DNA of 64,000 nt from Oopsacas minuta (Eukaryota; Porifera; Hexactinellida; Lyssacinosida; Leucopsacidae): NCBI GenBank assembly GCA_024704765.1, contig JAKMXF010000299.1, positions 1,340,863 to 1,404,862 on the forward strand. The letters run 5' to 3'. The notes under the pieces are model-generated. The model was not told the DNA's origin. It searched no databases and was given only the letters and a program-made list of their open reading frames with translations. The translations under genes and the position numbers were made by a program. Shown here in pieces: positions 1-10,895 of this stretch. How positions within the stretch are numbered: position 1 is the first letter of the stretch; each line of letters starts with the position of its first letter.

Positions 1-18
1 ATATGATCTGAATACTTA

Positions 19-1681
19 TCAATCATCAACGAATGTTCTCTTATATGAATTCCTCTCGTGAGGTTCTTGGGGGCAATCACGCGTAAGGCTCCAGCAGTAA
101 TCTGCCAATATGTGAGCGTCCCATCCTGATGTCTTGATGGAATCGCGCGCCCTGTTCTTCGCTTAAATCACCAAGATTTTCAGGAAATCTCTCTACATGG
201 CTATAGAGATAGTGAAGTTTTATGCTCATGCTGGTTGCCAGACTGTGGAGTTCTTGAGCATGCCTTCGACCAGATTCTGGTAGTTAGCCACTTTGGTGTT
301 GCCTAAGAATCCCTTTACATCATCGACAAAAGGAATACCACGCGGCAGCCTCCACTGCAGTCATGTGTGAGGCGAATTCTTCATCTTTTATCAGTTTTCT
401 GATTTGTGGCACATCAAAAATTCCTGTCTTAAATTTTCGATACTCAGACCACGATATACTGATCGGAGGTAGTTTGAAACAGGTACCATCTTTGTCCAAT
501 GCCTTTACGAATTGTTTCATCAGTCCCAACTTGGTATGTAGTGGTGGTTGGATGATACGGTCACGGCTAACTAGTGGCTCGTTAATGATATTCTTTTTCC
601 CCACGACAATCTTTTGACGAACTGGCCAGTTCTTCTTTTCCCAGTGCACCTCATCCGCTCTGCTGTCCCACAAACAAAGAAAGCATGAGTATTTAGTGTA
701 GCCACTTTGCTGTCCTAACAGGATATTGACGATTTTCAAGTCCATACACGTGATCCAGTTATGTTCATCATAAACAGCTTTTGTAGGACCATCTTTACAG
801 TTGCATAGTGCTCTTTCAAGATTACTGAATGGCCGATCGGAACACAGGCAAATTTGTTACCATTATGCAGCAACACGCACTTTAGACTCCGTTTAGAGCT
901 GTAGATAAATAAACGCCACTCATTTGGATTGTATTGGGACAGTCCCATTGCTGAGAGAAGTCCTGGGATGTTATTACCAAAACACGAAACCGCCTTCTTC
1001 ACTGAAGTAGCGAATGAGTTCTTCCGTCGGTAATAGGTTATCTTGGCTTCACTGTAGAGAACATGGTGTTCACTGAGACGGGAAGCCAGGATCTCTGAAG
1101 TATCTTTTGACAAGCCTAAGTCTCTCACTATGTCGTTGAGCTGCCCCTGTGTGAAAGGGTCCGCTTTACTTATCTGTAACAACTCATTACAGCTATTGCT
1201 GCTGTCAGTGCTGTCCGACGATTCATCAATTGCCTCAGTAAACGCAGTATCAGGTAAGGATGTAAAAACAGTCACCTGAATTTCGCTGCAGTGTGGAATT
1301 GGGCGTCTTGCAGAATGTATATCAGGATAGTGCTACGAATTCTTTTTCTGCAGGTTCCATCCAGACATTTTAACCATGCAGAAGTAGCAGTAATCGTGAT
1401 GGTTCTTGAACTCTCGCCAAAGCATTGGTACCCCAAACTTCATGGATTTGGCTTTTCCTTGGGACCATAGGTGGAGTGTTTCTGTACAATATTTGCACAC
1501 TTTGTGAGGGCTCCATGACTTATCCTGATCGCCTAATTTAATACCAAAGTAAGCCTCAAATGCTATTTTGGTGACATCTCTAATATTAAAACGAAGTTCC
1601 TTTTGCCATATATTCACCACAAATATAGCAAAAGACATCAGGATCATTGAGGCAACAACGTCTAATACATTTTGAACCCAT
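19..1681 (-). pseudogene. Family A copy 1: zinc-finger/RNase-H-like repeat protein, decayed
   Basis: This is a full-length but frameshifted coding region of about 550 codons. It starts at the ATG at 1679-1681 and ends at a TGA at 19-21. In order it shows an N-terminal CxxC zinc finger (NDPDVFCYICG, then VCKYC), a WREFKNHHDYCYFC block, a conserved helix with IVRDLGLSKDTSEILASR, an RNase-H-like strand EWRLFIYSSKRSLKCVLLHN, then MDLKIVNILLGQQSGY with a CFLC pair, and a C-terminal PENLGDLSEEQGARFHQDI followed by DYCWSL. The frame breaks near 1640, 1290, 740 and 310, and about ten residues after HQDI are missing compared with copies A2 and A3. From memory, similar uncharacterised proteins are common in invertebrate genomes. 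Acidic residues on RNase-H-like strands plus CxxC suggest a DDE-type transposase; this is inference. No terminal repeats were found. Confidence 0.75.
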
Positions 1682-2163
1682 AAAAGGTTCTATGTTGTGA
1701 ACAAATAGTTGTAAATGTTGATGTAAACATACAAACCGAAAATATTTGTGGTATTACCTTAAAATTTAAGGTTGTGTAATATCTAGATAACTAGAGCCAA
1801 TTGAGCAAAACTAATTGTATTTTAGGATACAGCAACCCCGATATACCCCAAAAACATTCCAGCAATCTGAGCAAGAGATAGAAATATTTTTTTGTTGATC
1901 TGCGTTATTAGGGTGTGATAGAATATGCAAAAATATCTTGATAACTTGAGTATCTTTGGACATGGAAATTAGCCTAATATACCATTCGAAAACAAATATG
2001 CTACTTACTATTACCAAATAATAGATCTAAAGGGATTAAGTCAAAGGAATTAGAAAATTCGGACAATTTATGGTCAAGTTTGTGAAAGTCACACAGCAAA
2101 AATATACAACCGTAAGGGTCAACTCGGAATATTTTTCAAATTTATGTCTCACATTTTCCTAGA
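1682..2163. other. AT-rich stretch, nothing recognised
   Basis: This includes the upstream flank of family A copy 1. A 68-codon open frame on the minus strand (1811-2017) matches nothing I know and looks like chance. Confidence 0.5.
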
Positions 2164-2505
2164 AAAGAGTAAAGGCAACTTTTGCCTTAGGTAGAAGTTG
2201 AAGCGACGATGTATACTTTTCTCTATCCGACCTATTGGGTAAGCATCTCTCCCACTCTTCAGAAACTGCTTGCTCATTGTTTTCAAATAATTTATCGCTA
2301 TAATCATGGCTATGGACTACAAAACCTTTCTGAAGAATGTTTAGAGGCTTGCAATAAGTATGTCAGAAGCTATAGAGAAGATTTAGCAAGAAAAACATCC
2401 TTTTCTGACAACTTTCGTGATATTTTAGTCAGACTTTTGCGCTTCAGTGACCCTGTATTGGTTTTAAGTCGTCACAAAAGTATTAGAATGGCTAAATCAA
2501 ATTAA
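2164..2505 (+). pseudogene. RAG1-like transposase, C-terminal fragment (family B copy 3)
   Basis: About 98 codons are open from 2209. The motif SPTLQKLLAH is followed by SEECLEACNKYVRSYRE and LARKTSFSDNFRDI, ending in SDPVLVLSR. The same order occurs in vertebrate RAG1: a FHKTLAH helix carrying zinc-binding histidines, then SEGNESGNKLFRRFR, whose glutamate is the third catalytic carboxylate (E962), then an NARQ segment. Here that glutamate is kept; the first histidine is Gln and the second is present. Nothing N-terminal is recognisable upstream, so the fragment is truncated. The zinc-knuckle tail seen in copy 2 is absent after the stop. Assignment to the RAG1/Transib superfamily rests on my motif alignment by eye. 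Confidence 0.65.
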
Positions 2506-3198
2506 GACACCATGCTTGAAACATCTGAACAGGATACCCTTTATGAATCCCTGATAATCTATTAAAATTATGAATTAGTGATTTTAGTGATGACGTCATC
2601 TTCACATATTTTGAGTGATATAATTGAAAATTTGACTTGTCTAGTAAAATGTACGGGATCGATTTTATATATAAGTATAATACAAATATTATCGATTTGA
2701 AGTTACAATTTGGCTAATCCCTCATTTTCGCCTTTTTACCACACTGTGCAGTATTATTTGATAGAATTAGTAGATAAAGGCTCTCTTGAATATCATTCTC
2801 GGCATGTGCTGAAATATGTGAATATCTTATATGAAACCTTTTTCAAATTGACAAGAGTGAGTTCCTAAGCAAGGAATTCTATACTGGATAATCTCGTTGC
2901 TTGTTGGCATCTATATCTATGAGCCTTATTGAAGATAGATACAGTGATAACTGGAAAGATTGTTGTTTTTGTGGGTCTGGAATTAGGATATATTGAGGAA
3001 ATTGGACTTAACATGGTCTAATATCATCCTGTCGATGAGGGTTCACAATTTTACTATCCTGCTTTTAAATAGAGATAACACTAAGTTAAAATATATACCT
3101 AATTTCTTTGTTATTTTATTTTAGATTACGGTATTTAACTATTACTGCATGCCTGCCTAACGAATGGAAAGAGTGAGGGAACGAAGAGCCAGACAATG
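2506..3198. other. No gene recognised
   Basis: AT-rich sequence with stops in all frames. No repeat end or coding remnant was seen. Confidence 0.5.
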
Positions 3199-3268
3199 CA
3201 ATGGAACCTCCCGAAGCGGGGGACCGAATCTTGGGGGTTCAACCTCTCCGCTTTGGGCGGTTTCACTG
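3199..3268. repeat. GC-rich hairpin (about 24-bp arms, 20-nt loop)
   Basis: The left arm (3199-3222, containing AACCTCCCGAAGCGGGG) pairs imperfectly with the right arm (3244-3268, containing CTCCGCTTTGGGCGGTT), with about four mismatches. The arms are far richer in GC than the surroundings. It is not a tRNA: there is no plausible acceptor stem or A/B box pair. It could be the core of a small non-autonomous element or a structured RNA. Confidence 0.6.
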
Positions 3269-3699
3269 TAAATGAATTATTATCCTTTTTATCTATATTC
3301 AGTAATATACGTATACTTATCTAGTACTGTATTGTGAATAATGGATTGTGTTTCTACTATTAAAATATTATAGTATGCTAATTATAATTGGACTGGGAGG
3401 TTGTAAATCATTAAAATATAACAACTGTTACATTAGGTGACTTTAGAATAGCGTTGAAAGGCATTATGACAATTATTTGAAATTTTGGAAGTCCATGGTA
3501 ATTGCCATCCATAGTCTTGAATTTGAATAGAGTGCCATTGCCTTAGTGTATAATGCTATGATCCAATCAAAAAATTCTTCGTAGCAATAATTATCACTTA
3601 TTATCATTTATATTATTTAATTTTCCTTTCCAATTTTCTTTCCAATTGTTTATCTCTTGTTCACAATGGATTCAAGCTATGTTACAGGTAATTGAAAGT

Positions 3700-4224
3700 T
3701 ATTTTGAGAGAAATTTTAATACAATTTAGGGCTTTTATTGATCGAATCATTTCGTTTTAGATCTCTCATATTCTATGACGTTATTGAGGACTCCTACTCA
3801 ATCACTCGTGATTTTCCTCCGAATTCGCCAACAGAGACCCACAGGTTGGCTACCCCTAATTCGCCCTCAATGCCCACCGTTATCGCTTCGAAGACCACCC
3901 CCAAAAGCGAGCTATATCGATGGCATCGATTGATGCCTTGATCATAAAGCACTTGAAAATGCATGGAAAAACAAGAGTATTCTCTGCGTAGGAAGATTCT
4001 AAGACATGAAAAGAGCATCAAACGATTTAAGGCTATTTGAATGAGCAGGTGGATGTGATTCCAGACTTGAATATCACTAACAGGAGCTACGAGATGAGCT
4101 TCTGGAGGAGCGGAACTCGAGGAACGATGAGTGCCTCCGCATTTGCAAGGCTGTGAATATTCATGCGGAATTTGTTTCCAAGTTGGGTGGTACATTCGCC
4201 AACATTTGCGTTGCATTGCAATGA
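3700..4224 (+). pseudogene. Decayed coding remnant with coiled-coil-like C terminus
   Basis: The last 47 codons (4081-4224) are open and read QELRDELLEERNSRNDECLR, then ICKAVNIHAEFVSKLGGTFA and a TGA stop. Upstream, pieces in other frames read RRKILRHEKSIKRFK and EQVDVIPDLNI, so the reading frame is broken at least twice. Still further upstream is a Ser/Thr/Pro-rich stretch (TPNSPSMPTVIASKTTPKSE). Composition (E/R-rich heptads, then a conserved-looking tail) argues for a real ancestral protein, but I do not recognise the family. The long open frame on the other strand here (3794-4216) is taken to be its shadow. Confidence 0.4.
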
Positions 4225-4739
4225 ATTGAAAACTATATGTTATTTTTATTAATTAATTAAATACAATATATCACATTTCGACACTTTTGAGGGATAGGGG
4301 AATCTTGTTATGTGACTATAGAAGTAGCAATTCTTTTGCCTGCAAACCTACAAAACTGATATTGCTACATAACAAACAGCATACATTACATAACTCTGCC
4401 AAAGTATGATAACAATTTTGTTCTGTTTGTGCGTCTAACACAATGCTAAGATGGTGTATATATTCTGTGGTTGTATCAACGGCAGTCCTTCAGAAAATCG
4501 ATATACATGTTGGTGACTTCTTTTGTGTGCTTGGCAACTTGGTGCCAACTAATAAATTACTGTCAAGTTTTAAATTCTATCAACTTTCTTTGATAACATC
4601 AACATTGTTACGTACGAACCAAAGTCCCGTCTCATTGAGCCTCGAGCTATCCTCTATTCTCCAAATTAACGGCCTATTTGAGTATTATAATATGTATATT
4701 TTGAACCATGTAATTCACAAATGTACATATATGGCATAA
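4225..4739. other. No gene recognised
   Basis: AT-rich. A 98-codon open frame on the + strand (4443-4739) has no recognisable motif and runs into a repeat element; it is treated as chance. Confidence 0.45.
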
Positions 4740-5070
4740 ATATTATTCAATTATGAGAAACTTAAAAATGCGAAATTCTGGTTCAGCGTATTTAGTTACC
4801 CCTGGGTAGCCGTTTGGAGCAAGTCTGTTCGATATTTTGAGATTAGGATAGTTTGTTAACTTTATATTCATAAAACAACAATAGATTTACATAAAAATCC
4901 AAAGTGTGAAAATCCGATTCAGCATATTTGATATCTTTAGTGAAGTTTTATCGAATCGTATTACTTCCTTGATAAACACGATAAATACATAGTTATGCGA
5001 CAATTTCAATATTGCATGTCGTAAATCCTTTCCTTGATAATGGGCAAACAAACAGACACCAATATATTTA
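4740..5070 (+). repeat. Helentron-like interspersed element with tandem ~140-bp units, copy 1
   Basis: Two units begin at about 4740 and 4880, each carrying a GGTTCAGC/GATTCAGC core after GAAATTC-type sequence. A tail with TCCTTTCCTTGATAATGGG and CAAACAAACAGACA follows. The same unit plus tail order occurs at 6060-6430 and 49995-50525, and the units occur in reverse at 9840-10150. Short tandem cores of about 150 bp followed by a unique tail are typical of pearl/DINE-1 type non-autonomous Helentrons; that class is inference. Confidence 0.5.
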
Positions 5071-5210
5071 ATAATATAAATCTATCAAAGAATAGGCGCA
5101 ATCGAATCCATCTGGCGTAATTCTGAATTACATGGATATACAAAGAGGAGAGAAAAACTACTCAATATAGCTGATATGTATTTTTGAGAAAAGTACGCAC
5201 TTACAGAAAC

Positions 5211-5859
5211 TTAATAGTCGATTACTATATATGGAGAGAATCCAATTTGCGTAAAATCAAGAGATCTCGAACTGGGGAAAAAATCTTCAGAGGATAAAGG
5301 ATCCCATCCAACCTTTTCCCTGCGTTTAAGCTCACTAAAAAACGCTATAAAAGCTGATTTAATTATTGTAAGAGCCACTAATTCTCTACTATCACGTTTT
5401 CTTCGATTTTCACAGGGAATATAAGTGTCCTCTCCCTTTGATTTCATCACCTCTTGATGAAGGGCCATAAAATCATGATATATTTCCTCTAGTGTTTTTC
5501 GGCCTTTGAAGCGTAAGTCCTTACTGGTTCTAGTTGCTGCGTAAGCTCTGTAACTAGTAATACGGTACATTTCCTCTGGGAGTCTGCAACACTCCCTAAT
5601 ACAATTCAAACCCAAGATTCTTTCACCATTTTAATATTATATTCAAGGTCAGTGATATACTTATCACTGTGGTAAATTGGGTGACTAAATGTGTAGTCCG
5701 GTGGCGGCGTCTATCTAAAAGAAGGTCTCTATGATGTACACCCCCATTAGACACCAATAATTCAATCAATTTCTCTTTTTTCTTCCCGATGAACCCGGAC
5801 ATTTCTATGTAGCATTCTTTTATGTAAGGAAGCATAGGGAATTCGTATCTTGATACCAT
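5211..5859 (-). pseudogene. BRCT-domain protein, pseudogene
   Basis: The start at 5857-5859 gives MVSRYEFPMLPYIKECYIEM, then SGFIGKKKEKLIELLVSNGG, HHRDLLLDR and THLVT, followed in another frame by KYITDLEYNIKMVKESWV and, after a further shift, LNCIRECCRLPEEMYRI. This is the order of a BRCT domain: beta1, GF-x-G, the alpha-1 helix with NGG, the THLV strand, then the conserved K-V-x-x-SW-V helix. Behind it come about 100 codons of basic linker ending DPLSSEDFFPSSRSLDFTQ. Two frameshifts (near 5670 and 5615) break the frame. BRCT repeats bind phosphoproteins in DNA-damage and Rho-GEF proteins; an ECT2/Pebble-like parent is possible but not shown. No introns separate the pieces, so a processed copy is plausible. 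Confidence 0.6.
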
Positions 5860-6059
5860 TTTCCAATTTTGTTCTGAGGGTGAAGAAGTTGACTGATATT
5901 ATTGACTTTCGAGAAAAAATTACTTAAGCATTCTGGCAGGATAGGGACTAATATATTATTATATTATGGCATTTCCTTGTTACCTTTGGTATCAAATTTC
6001 TCTATTATCAAATTACATGATTAGCAAATCTACGATCTTCTATTGTATCATATAAACAC

Positions 6060-6430
6060 CATAAATTTACACATGAGAAACTTGAAATACGAAATTCGGG
6101 TTCAGCATACTCGGTTATACCTATATACCTATTGAAAGCAGGTCTCTACGATTATTTTTAAATTTTAACTTTGTAAGATTTCAATTATTTGTTTACTTTA
6201 TATTCATAATAACAACACACTAAATTTGACCTTAAAAAACGAAATTCAGATTCAGCATATTGTAAAATTTGCAATTCCGAGATGTCGCATGACTATATAT
6301 TTATCTTGTTTATACAAGGAGACACATAATTCAATGAGACTTGGCTAAAACGAATTGAATATAATCAATATTGCTTGTAATGAATCCTTTCCTTGACAAC
6401 AGACAAACTGACAGGCTACCCAAAATCTTC
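6060..6430 (+). repeat. Helentron-like interspersed element, copy 2
   Basis: Two units (cores at about 6085 and 6239, spaced about 153 bp) carry CGAAATTCGGGTTCAGCATA and CGAAATTCAGATTCAGCATA. The shared tail ATCCTTTCCTTGACAACAGA and CAAACTGACAG follows near 6385. It has the same layout as the element at 4740-5070. Confidence 0.5.
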
Positions 6431-7043
6431 GAAATTAATACTACGTAGATGTACATATGATATGACCTCAAGAGGGAGGGATTTATTCCACATTGGCCAA
6501 TTGCTCTGGAAAACCTTGCTCTGATTATTACGTAATTGTCTTCGTATGGCTTTTTAATGCTTGCTAACATGTGTGATTGGAATGCATGATCAGATATGTA
6601 GTCTGGAAATGCCTGGATAACTATATCGGTGCAGAGTTCTTGTAAGTTGTGATGTGTGAAATTAGAGCTTACGCTATCATATAAAAAAATGAACTTCTAT
6701 TTATTGATTGTTTAACTGAAATAGCCACACGCTTTAAATCATAAGAAAGAAATGTTAATCTCATATCTTGGCATTTAGGATGTTGTGTCACTCAATTATT
6801 TAGGGATTTAATCATTGGCTCTCGTTAAGGGCCCAGCTTCATTTCCCCTCCGGGCTCCACACAGGATCCGTTACTCTACATCCCGTATCTGATTTGACTA
6901 CCTCACGAATATTGTAACTCTTGTCAATTTAGTCATTGTTTCACCATTTACTCAGTGTAATTCAGTAACACGATAAATGAACTAATTAATTTGACAATAG
7001 ATTGCACTTCGTCTAGCATGTGCTCATATCAAATTTGAATTTA
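6431..7043. other. No gene recognised
   Basis: AT-rich; a short GC patch near 6830-6880 has no identifiable origin. An open frame on the minus strand at 6331-6570 overlaps the repeat tail and is not considered a gene. Confidence 0.45.
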
Positions 7044-7113
7044 CATCGGGCATTCAAAAGGTTCCTGACCCTCTCCATTTTTGTAACTATACAGAATATA
7101 CATGTACAATTGT

Positions 7114-8163
7114 TTATAATTTCTCGAAATACTCACCATTATCATATATGACTCGCTGTAGACGATCTAGCCATTTGAAACATTTTATAGTCTCCGGGCG
7201 GGGTGTCTTTTAGGGATCTCCATATTGCGTTCCATAGATCGATTCTGGTATCAAGTTGCCTGCCTGTAAGGTCCTTTTTCAACTTTGCAAAGAGCCAGAA
7301 ATCACAAAGATCGGGATCGGGTGAGTAGGGTAGGTGATCTAGCTCTACAACTCAAATTCTATCCAACTCTGACTTTATGAGCTTAGTTTTATGCGGTCGT
7401 ACATTATCGTGCAATAATTGCATTCCTCACGGTCTAGAGTTTGGCGTCGCCCCCAGTAATATTTTTCTATTTCTGAGAGGCAACTGTTGGCATAAAAGTC
7501 CGGGTAATTGTCTACCCTTTTTGGTATTATAATCTAGGCAACTGGGCCATGTGCATCAAAGAAAATTGAGTACAGGAACTTCTGATCTCTGAAGTCCGGC
7601 CTAAGATTGAGAGGGGACGCCTCACCTTTTACAACCCATACCTTACTTCTTTCTTTGGATACTGGCTCGTCGTATCTTATCCAAATCCCGTCACCAGTAA
7701 TGATTTCTGCCAGCCTTCTTGGAATTGAGTCTTTATACTCGGAGAACATTTTCTTGCACAAGTTACCCGATGGTACTTTTAGAACTTTGTAAGGGAATGC
7801 GGGATCGACTTCTGACAATTTTGCTAACTTTCAGCTCATCGATAAGTATGGAATGCACAGCTCCCGTTGAGATCCCTACACTCATAGCTAACTCCTCAAC
7901 AGTGATATGGGGATCTTCCACTCTCCAGCGAATTTCAAAGGTGTTGCTGCTAGTGACGACGGATCTGGGACGCCCGATTCGTTCCTCATCTTACAGTCAC
8001 CCTCGTCCTTCAAGAAACCGCTTGGCCAACTCCTTCACAGTAATATAAAATGCTAGCATCTCCATAAACGACTTCCAAGTCAATGAGAATATCCTTCGGG
8101 CCAATACCAAGAAGCGTGCAAATTTTGGTATAGGATCTTTGCTAAAATTTAAATTTGAAGCCA
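7114..8163 (-). pseudogene. Mariner M1 transposase, decayed
   Basis: The frame begins MASNLNFSKD (ATG at 8161-8163) and ends GEYFEKL before a TAA at 7114-7116. Recognisable pieces are a helix-turn-helix region in shifted frames, IITGDGIWIRYDEPVSKERS around the first catalytic aspartate (GDETW in intact mariners), VWVVKGEASP and FFDAHGPVA. The C-terminal half is broken by several shifts and stops. It is closely related to M2, which shares RYxEP, the VxKG block and FFDAHG. Confidence 0.75.
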
Positions 8164-8179
8164 TAAATACTAGAAAATA

Positions 8180-9511
8180 CAAAGGGATTTCAATTAGTTC
8201 CTAACCCTAGCTATTGCTATTATTGTTTAACCACATGTATTTACTATTTGCATCTAATTTATAGCTTAGATTTTCGTCAATTTAGGACACTATACTTTGC
8301 GGAGATTGATCTAATATTTTTTTAGATACACCCTTTTGAAGATAGTTTATAGCAACCACAGAGGATTTTATGGCTTCAAAATCTAATGAATTTCTACTTG
8401 AACAAAGAGCATACATCAAAATCCGCTCATTACTCGGCGATACGTCAAGGAATATCCACCAAGATTTAGTACAGGTATATGGTGAGGAGGCCTGTTCGGA
8501 ATCAACCGTTAAGAAGTGGAGTCTACGTTTTGTGAAGGTAGGGTGTCGGTTGAAGATGACCCTCGGTTAGGGCAACCTATAATTTCTACCACTGCAAACA
8601 GTATTGCTCTTGTAGCTGAAATGTGTGACTCTGTTCCCCATATTACGATAGAGCAGTTAGCTACCAGCCTAACCTTGTCAATGGGAAGTGTTCATACAAT
8701 TCTGACCAAGCATCTTGGCATGTTCAAGGTTTGCTCACGTTGGGTCCCACATTTGTTGAATCAGACTCAAAGAAGACCCGGGTGAGAATTGCAAAAAACT
8801 GGTTAAAAAGTATGACCAATGTGATGAGAGGCGACTATTTGAAATATGTACCGGTGATGAGACGTGGATAAGATATTCAGAGCCAACTCGCAAAGAACAG
8901 AACAAGGTATGGATTGTAAAAGGGAGTTCTCCCCCAGCACTACCAAGACCGGATCATTGGGCTACCAAAGTAATGTACACCATATTTTTCGATGCACATG
9001 GTTCAGTCTGCCAAATCTGTACTCCTAAGGGGCAAACAGTTACCGGGCACTTTTATGCAACAGTTGTTCTTCCGGGAATCGAAAAGATTATATTGAACGT
9101 CAGCCAGCCGTGGGTCTTAGAGGAATCAGAATTTTGCATGATAATGCCAGACCGCACATAGCTAAGGAAGTCAAGTAAAAGATTGCTTCTATAGGTCTTG
9201 AGGAATTGGAACATCCACCCTATAGCCTTGACCTAGCACTGTGCGACTTTTAGTTGTTCGATGGGCTCAAAAAGCGCCTAGCAAGTACAGCTTTTGGAGA
9301 ACGGATGCAAATTGGAAGGGCCATCCAACGGTACCTCAGAGACATACCACAGGAAGAATATAAGAAAACATTTTTTAAGTAGATGGAGCGTTTAAAGCTT
9401 GTAGTTGAGCACAAGGGAGACTACTTTGAACATATATAGTAGTATTTGAGGCTTATCTCACTTATATAATACAAATATTCTAAGAGTTACGACTTAAATG
9501 AATACCCTTTG
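8180..9511 (+). mobile_element. Mariner M2, nested in M1
   Basis: The ends CAAAGGGATTTCAATTAG (8180) and, inverted at the right, ATGAATACCCTTTG (to 9511) are flanked by TA at 8178-8179 and 9512-9513. The length is about 1.33 kb. The element splits M1, so M2 is the younger insertion. Confidence 0.8.
8370..9439 (+). pseudogene. Mariner M2 transposase, decayed
   Basis: It starts MASKSNEFLLEQRAYIKIRS. The N-terminal DNA-binding part (8370-8570, then frame change to 8785) leads to TGDETWIRYSEPTRKEQNKV with the first aspartate, FFDAHGSVCQI, then, after a frame change near 9100, HDNARPHIAKEVK with the second aspartate and YSLDLALCDF with the third. The end is EHKGDYFEHI before TAG at 9437-9439. Two TAG codons stand where mariners have Trp: after CDF, and in the usual W-M-E-R-L position near the C terminus. 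There are at least three frameshifts. Confidence 0.85.
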
Positions 9512-9839
9512 TACAAGGGTAAAAACTGAGGAATTTAAAATGATCGTAACTAGAAAATTATTTGTGTTATGGTGAAAGTTGTAGTAGTTCTGGATAGATG
9601 ATAGAATGAGGTTCATTATAAATACAGATAGGTAACATAATATCCTATATCTTCAAATTCTATTACCAAGGTCGAGAACTCTATGAACGCCCGTTGTAGT
9701 AATTTTGATTATTTTAAGAATCAACCAACTGTGTCACAGAATAATGAAATAATTATACTGTAATGCAGCCACCCCGCAACCTCGGATTGATTTCATGCAG
9801 GTTCGAAGCTCGTTTCACATAACAATGGCCTTAGGTTAA

Positions 9840-10150
9840 TTTTGTTTGATTCGATATACGAATATATAGGTTACTATAGATTCATTTCACAAAGACCAGA
9901 ACCAAATATTACACAACGTAATAACAACAAAACATTATACAGGGGTAATCGCGTATGCTGATTCCGATTATGATATTGTAACAACTTTTTATAAATATTT
10001 GCTTACCCTTAGGTACATAAAGTAGACAAATTTATTGGTTTTGGCAGAATCATGCTTTCAAGGACTATACTGGGGTAATCGAGTATGCTTAGGCCGAATG
10101 TGTTATTCTAAACAACATTTCATAAATATTTTTGGGGCTATAAATTTATT
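9840..10150 (-). repeat. Helentron-like tandem units, reverse orientation
   Basis: Two units about 126 bp apart carry GGGGTAATCGCGTATGCTGA (near 9945) and GGGGTAATCGAGTATGCTTA (near 10073). They are the reverse complement of the core seen in the elements at 4740, 6060 and 49995. Confidence 0.45.
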
Positions 10151-10266
10151 GTGATAGGCAATACAGCTGCAAAGAAGTTGTACAAGTGCGTTAACTACCA
10201 CTTCATGTAAGTAAGCACCCTAGCCTTACAAACGAATTAGAGAGCTAACGTTGATGTATTCACTCG

Positions 10267-10632
10267 ATGGCTGTAGGCCCGAGTGAGTGTTCGCAACCGA
10301 GTAGCGCTTTTCATACATTAAGTAGAAGCTCATCATCACAAGTGCCTATTTGTTGTGACGGGCACTTTCAAATGTGTTACAATCTTGACAAGTTAGATAT
10401 GCAGATCAGAGTTTCCTTAATAACATCTCCTATATTGCAGGATCTAGGTAAATGTGTGGTTTATTCCCCAATGACCGAATATGTTTCATCCATTGGGAAC
10501 TTTACTTTGTATAATATGGAATTTGATCTATTTGACGATAATCAGCTTAAAATTTCGGCTTCCTCACCAAGCGATTATCCTTCGTACCAAAATTTCATGG
10601 GATACATGATAAAATCTTTGTTTGGATTATGA
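10267..10632 (+). other. Unassigned open reading frame, 121 codons
   Basis: The Ser-rich start (FHTLSRSSSSQVPICCDGHF) is followed by a mixed hydrophobic and acidic stretch. I recognise no domain, and no splice or terminal-repeat context supports it. It could be a remnant of a mobile-element protein or chance. Confidence 0.2.
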
Positions 10633-10895
10633 TAACCATAAGCTATTACCACTTCAACTTGTCTGAATCTTAATTGTTCTTAGATTATACTTGGTTTTAC
10701 TGGATAGATATCCACAGTATGTTTCAAGATAATTGCAATTTTGGAAATGTGTTGCCTTCATAAGGGTAGTCGTTTCACTTACAGTTTTATAAAGTCTAGC
10801 CCCATGGTGATAGTTTGGTTTATTAAAGCAGAAATGACGAGTATTTTCTATACCTGAAGTTTGATAAGAAGTAAGTGTTTGAGTGGTGACAAATT

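Larger units (their letters stand above)
7044..9696 (-). mobile_element. Mariner M1, interrupted by mariner M2
   Basis: The left end at 7044 (CATCGGGCATTCAAAAGG) follows a TA. The matching inverted end lies at about 9669-9696 (GGTCGAGAACTCTATGAACG, then CCCGTTG before TA), beyond M2. Removing M2 (8180-9511, plus one copy of its TA target) leaves about 1.32 kb, the normal mariner size, with the transposase on the minus strand. M2 sits in the 5' untranslated part of M1, 15 bp upstream of the M1 start codon. Confidence 0.75.

Noticed and set aside
3199-3268. tRNA gene.
   Set aside because: The GGTTCAACC-like word is present but no acceptor stem, D-arm or box A can be drawn.
7044-8210. Mariner M1 seemed to have terminal repeats in direct instead of inverted orientation.
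   Set aside because: The second repeat (8180) is the left end of M2; the true right end of M1 lies beyond M2 near 9669-9696.
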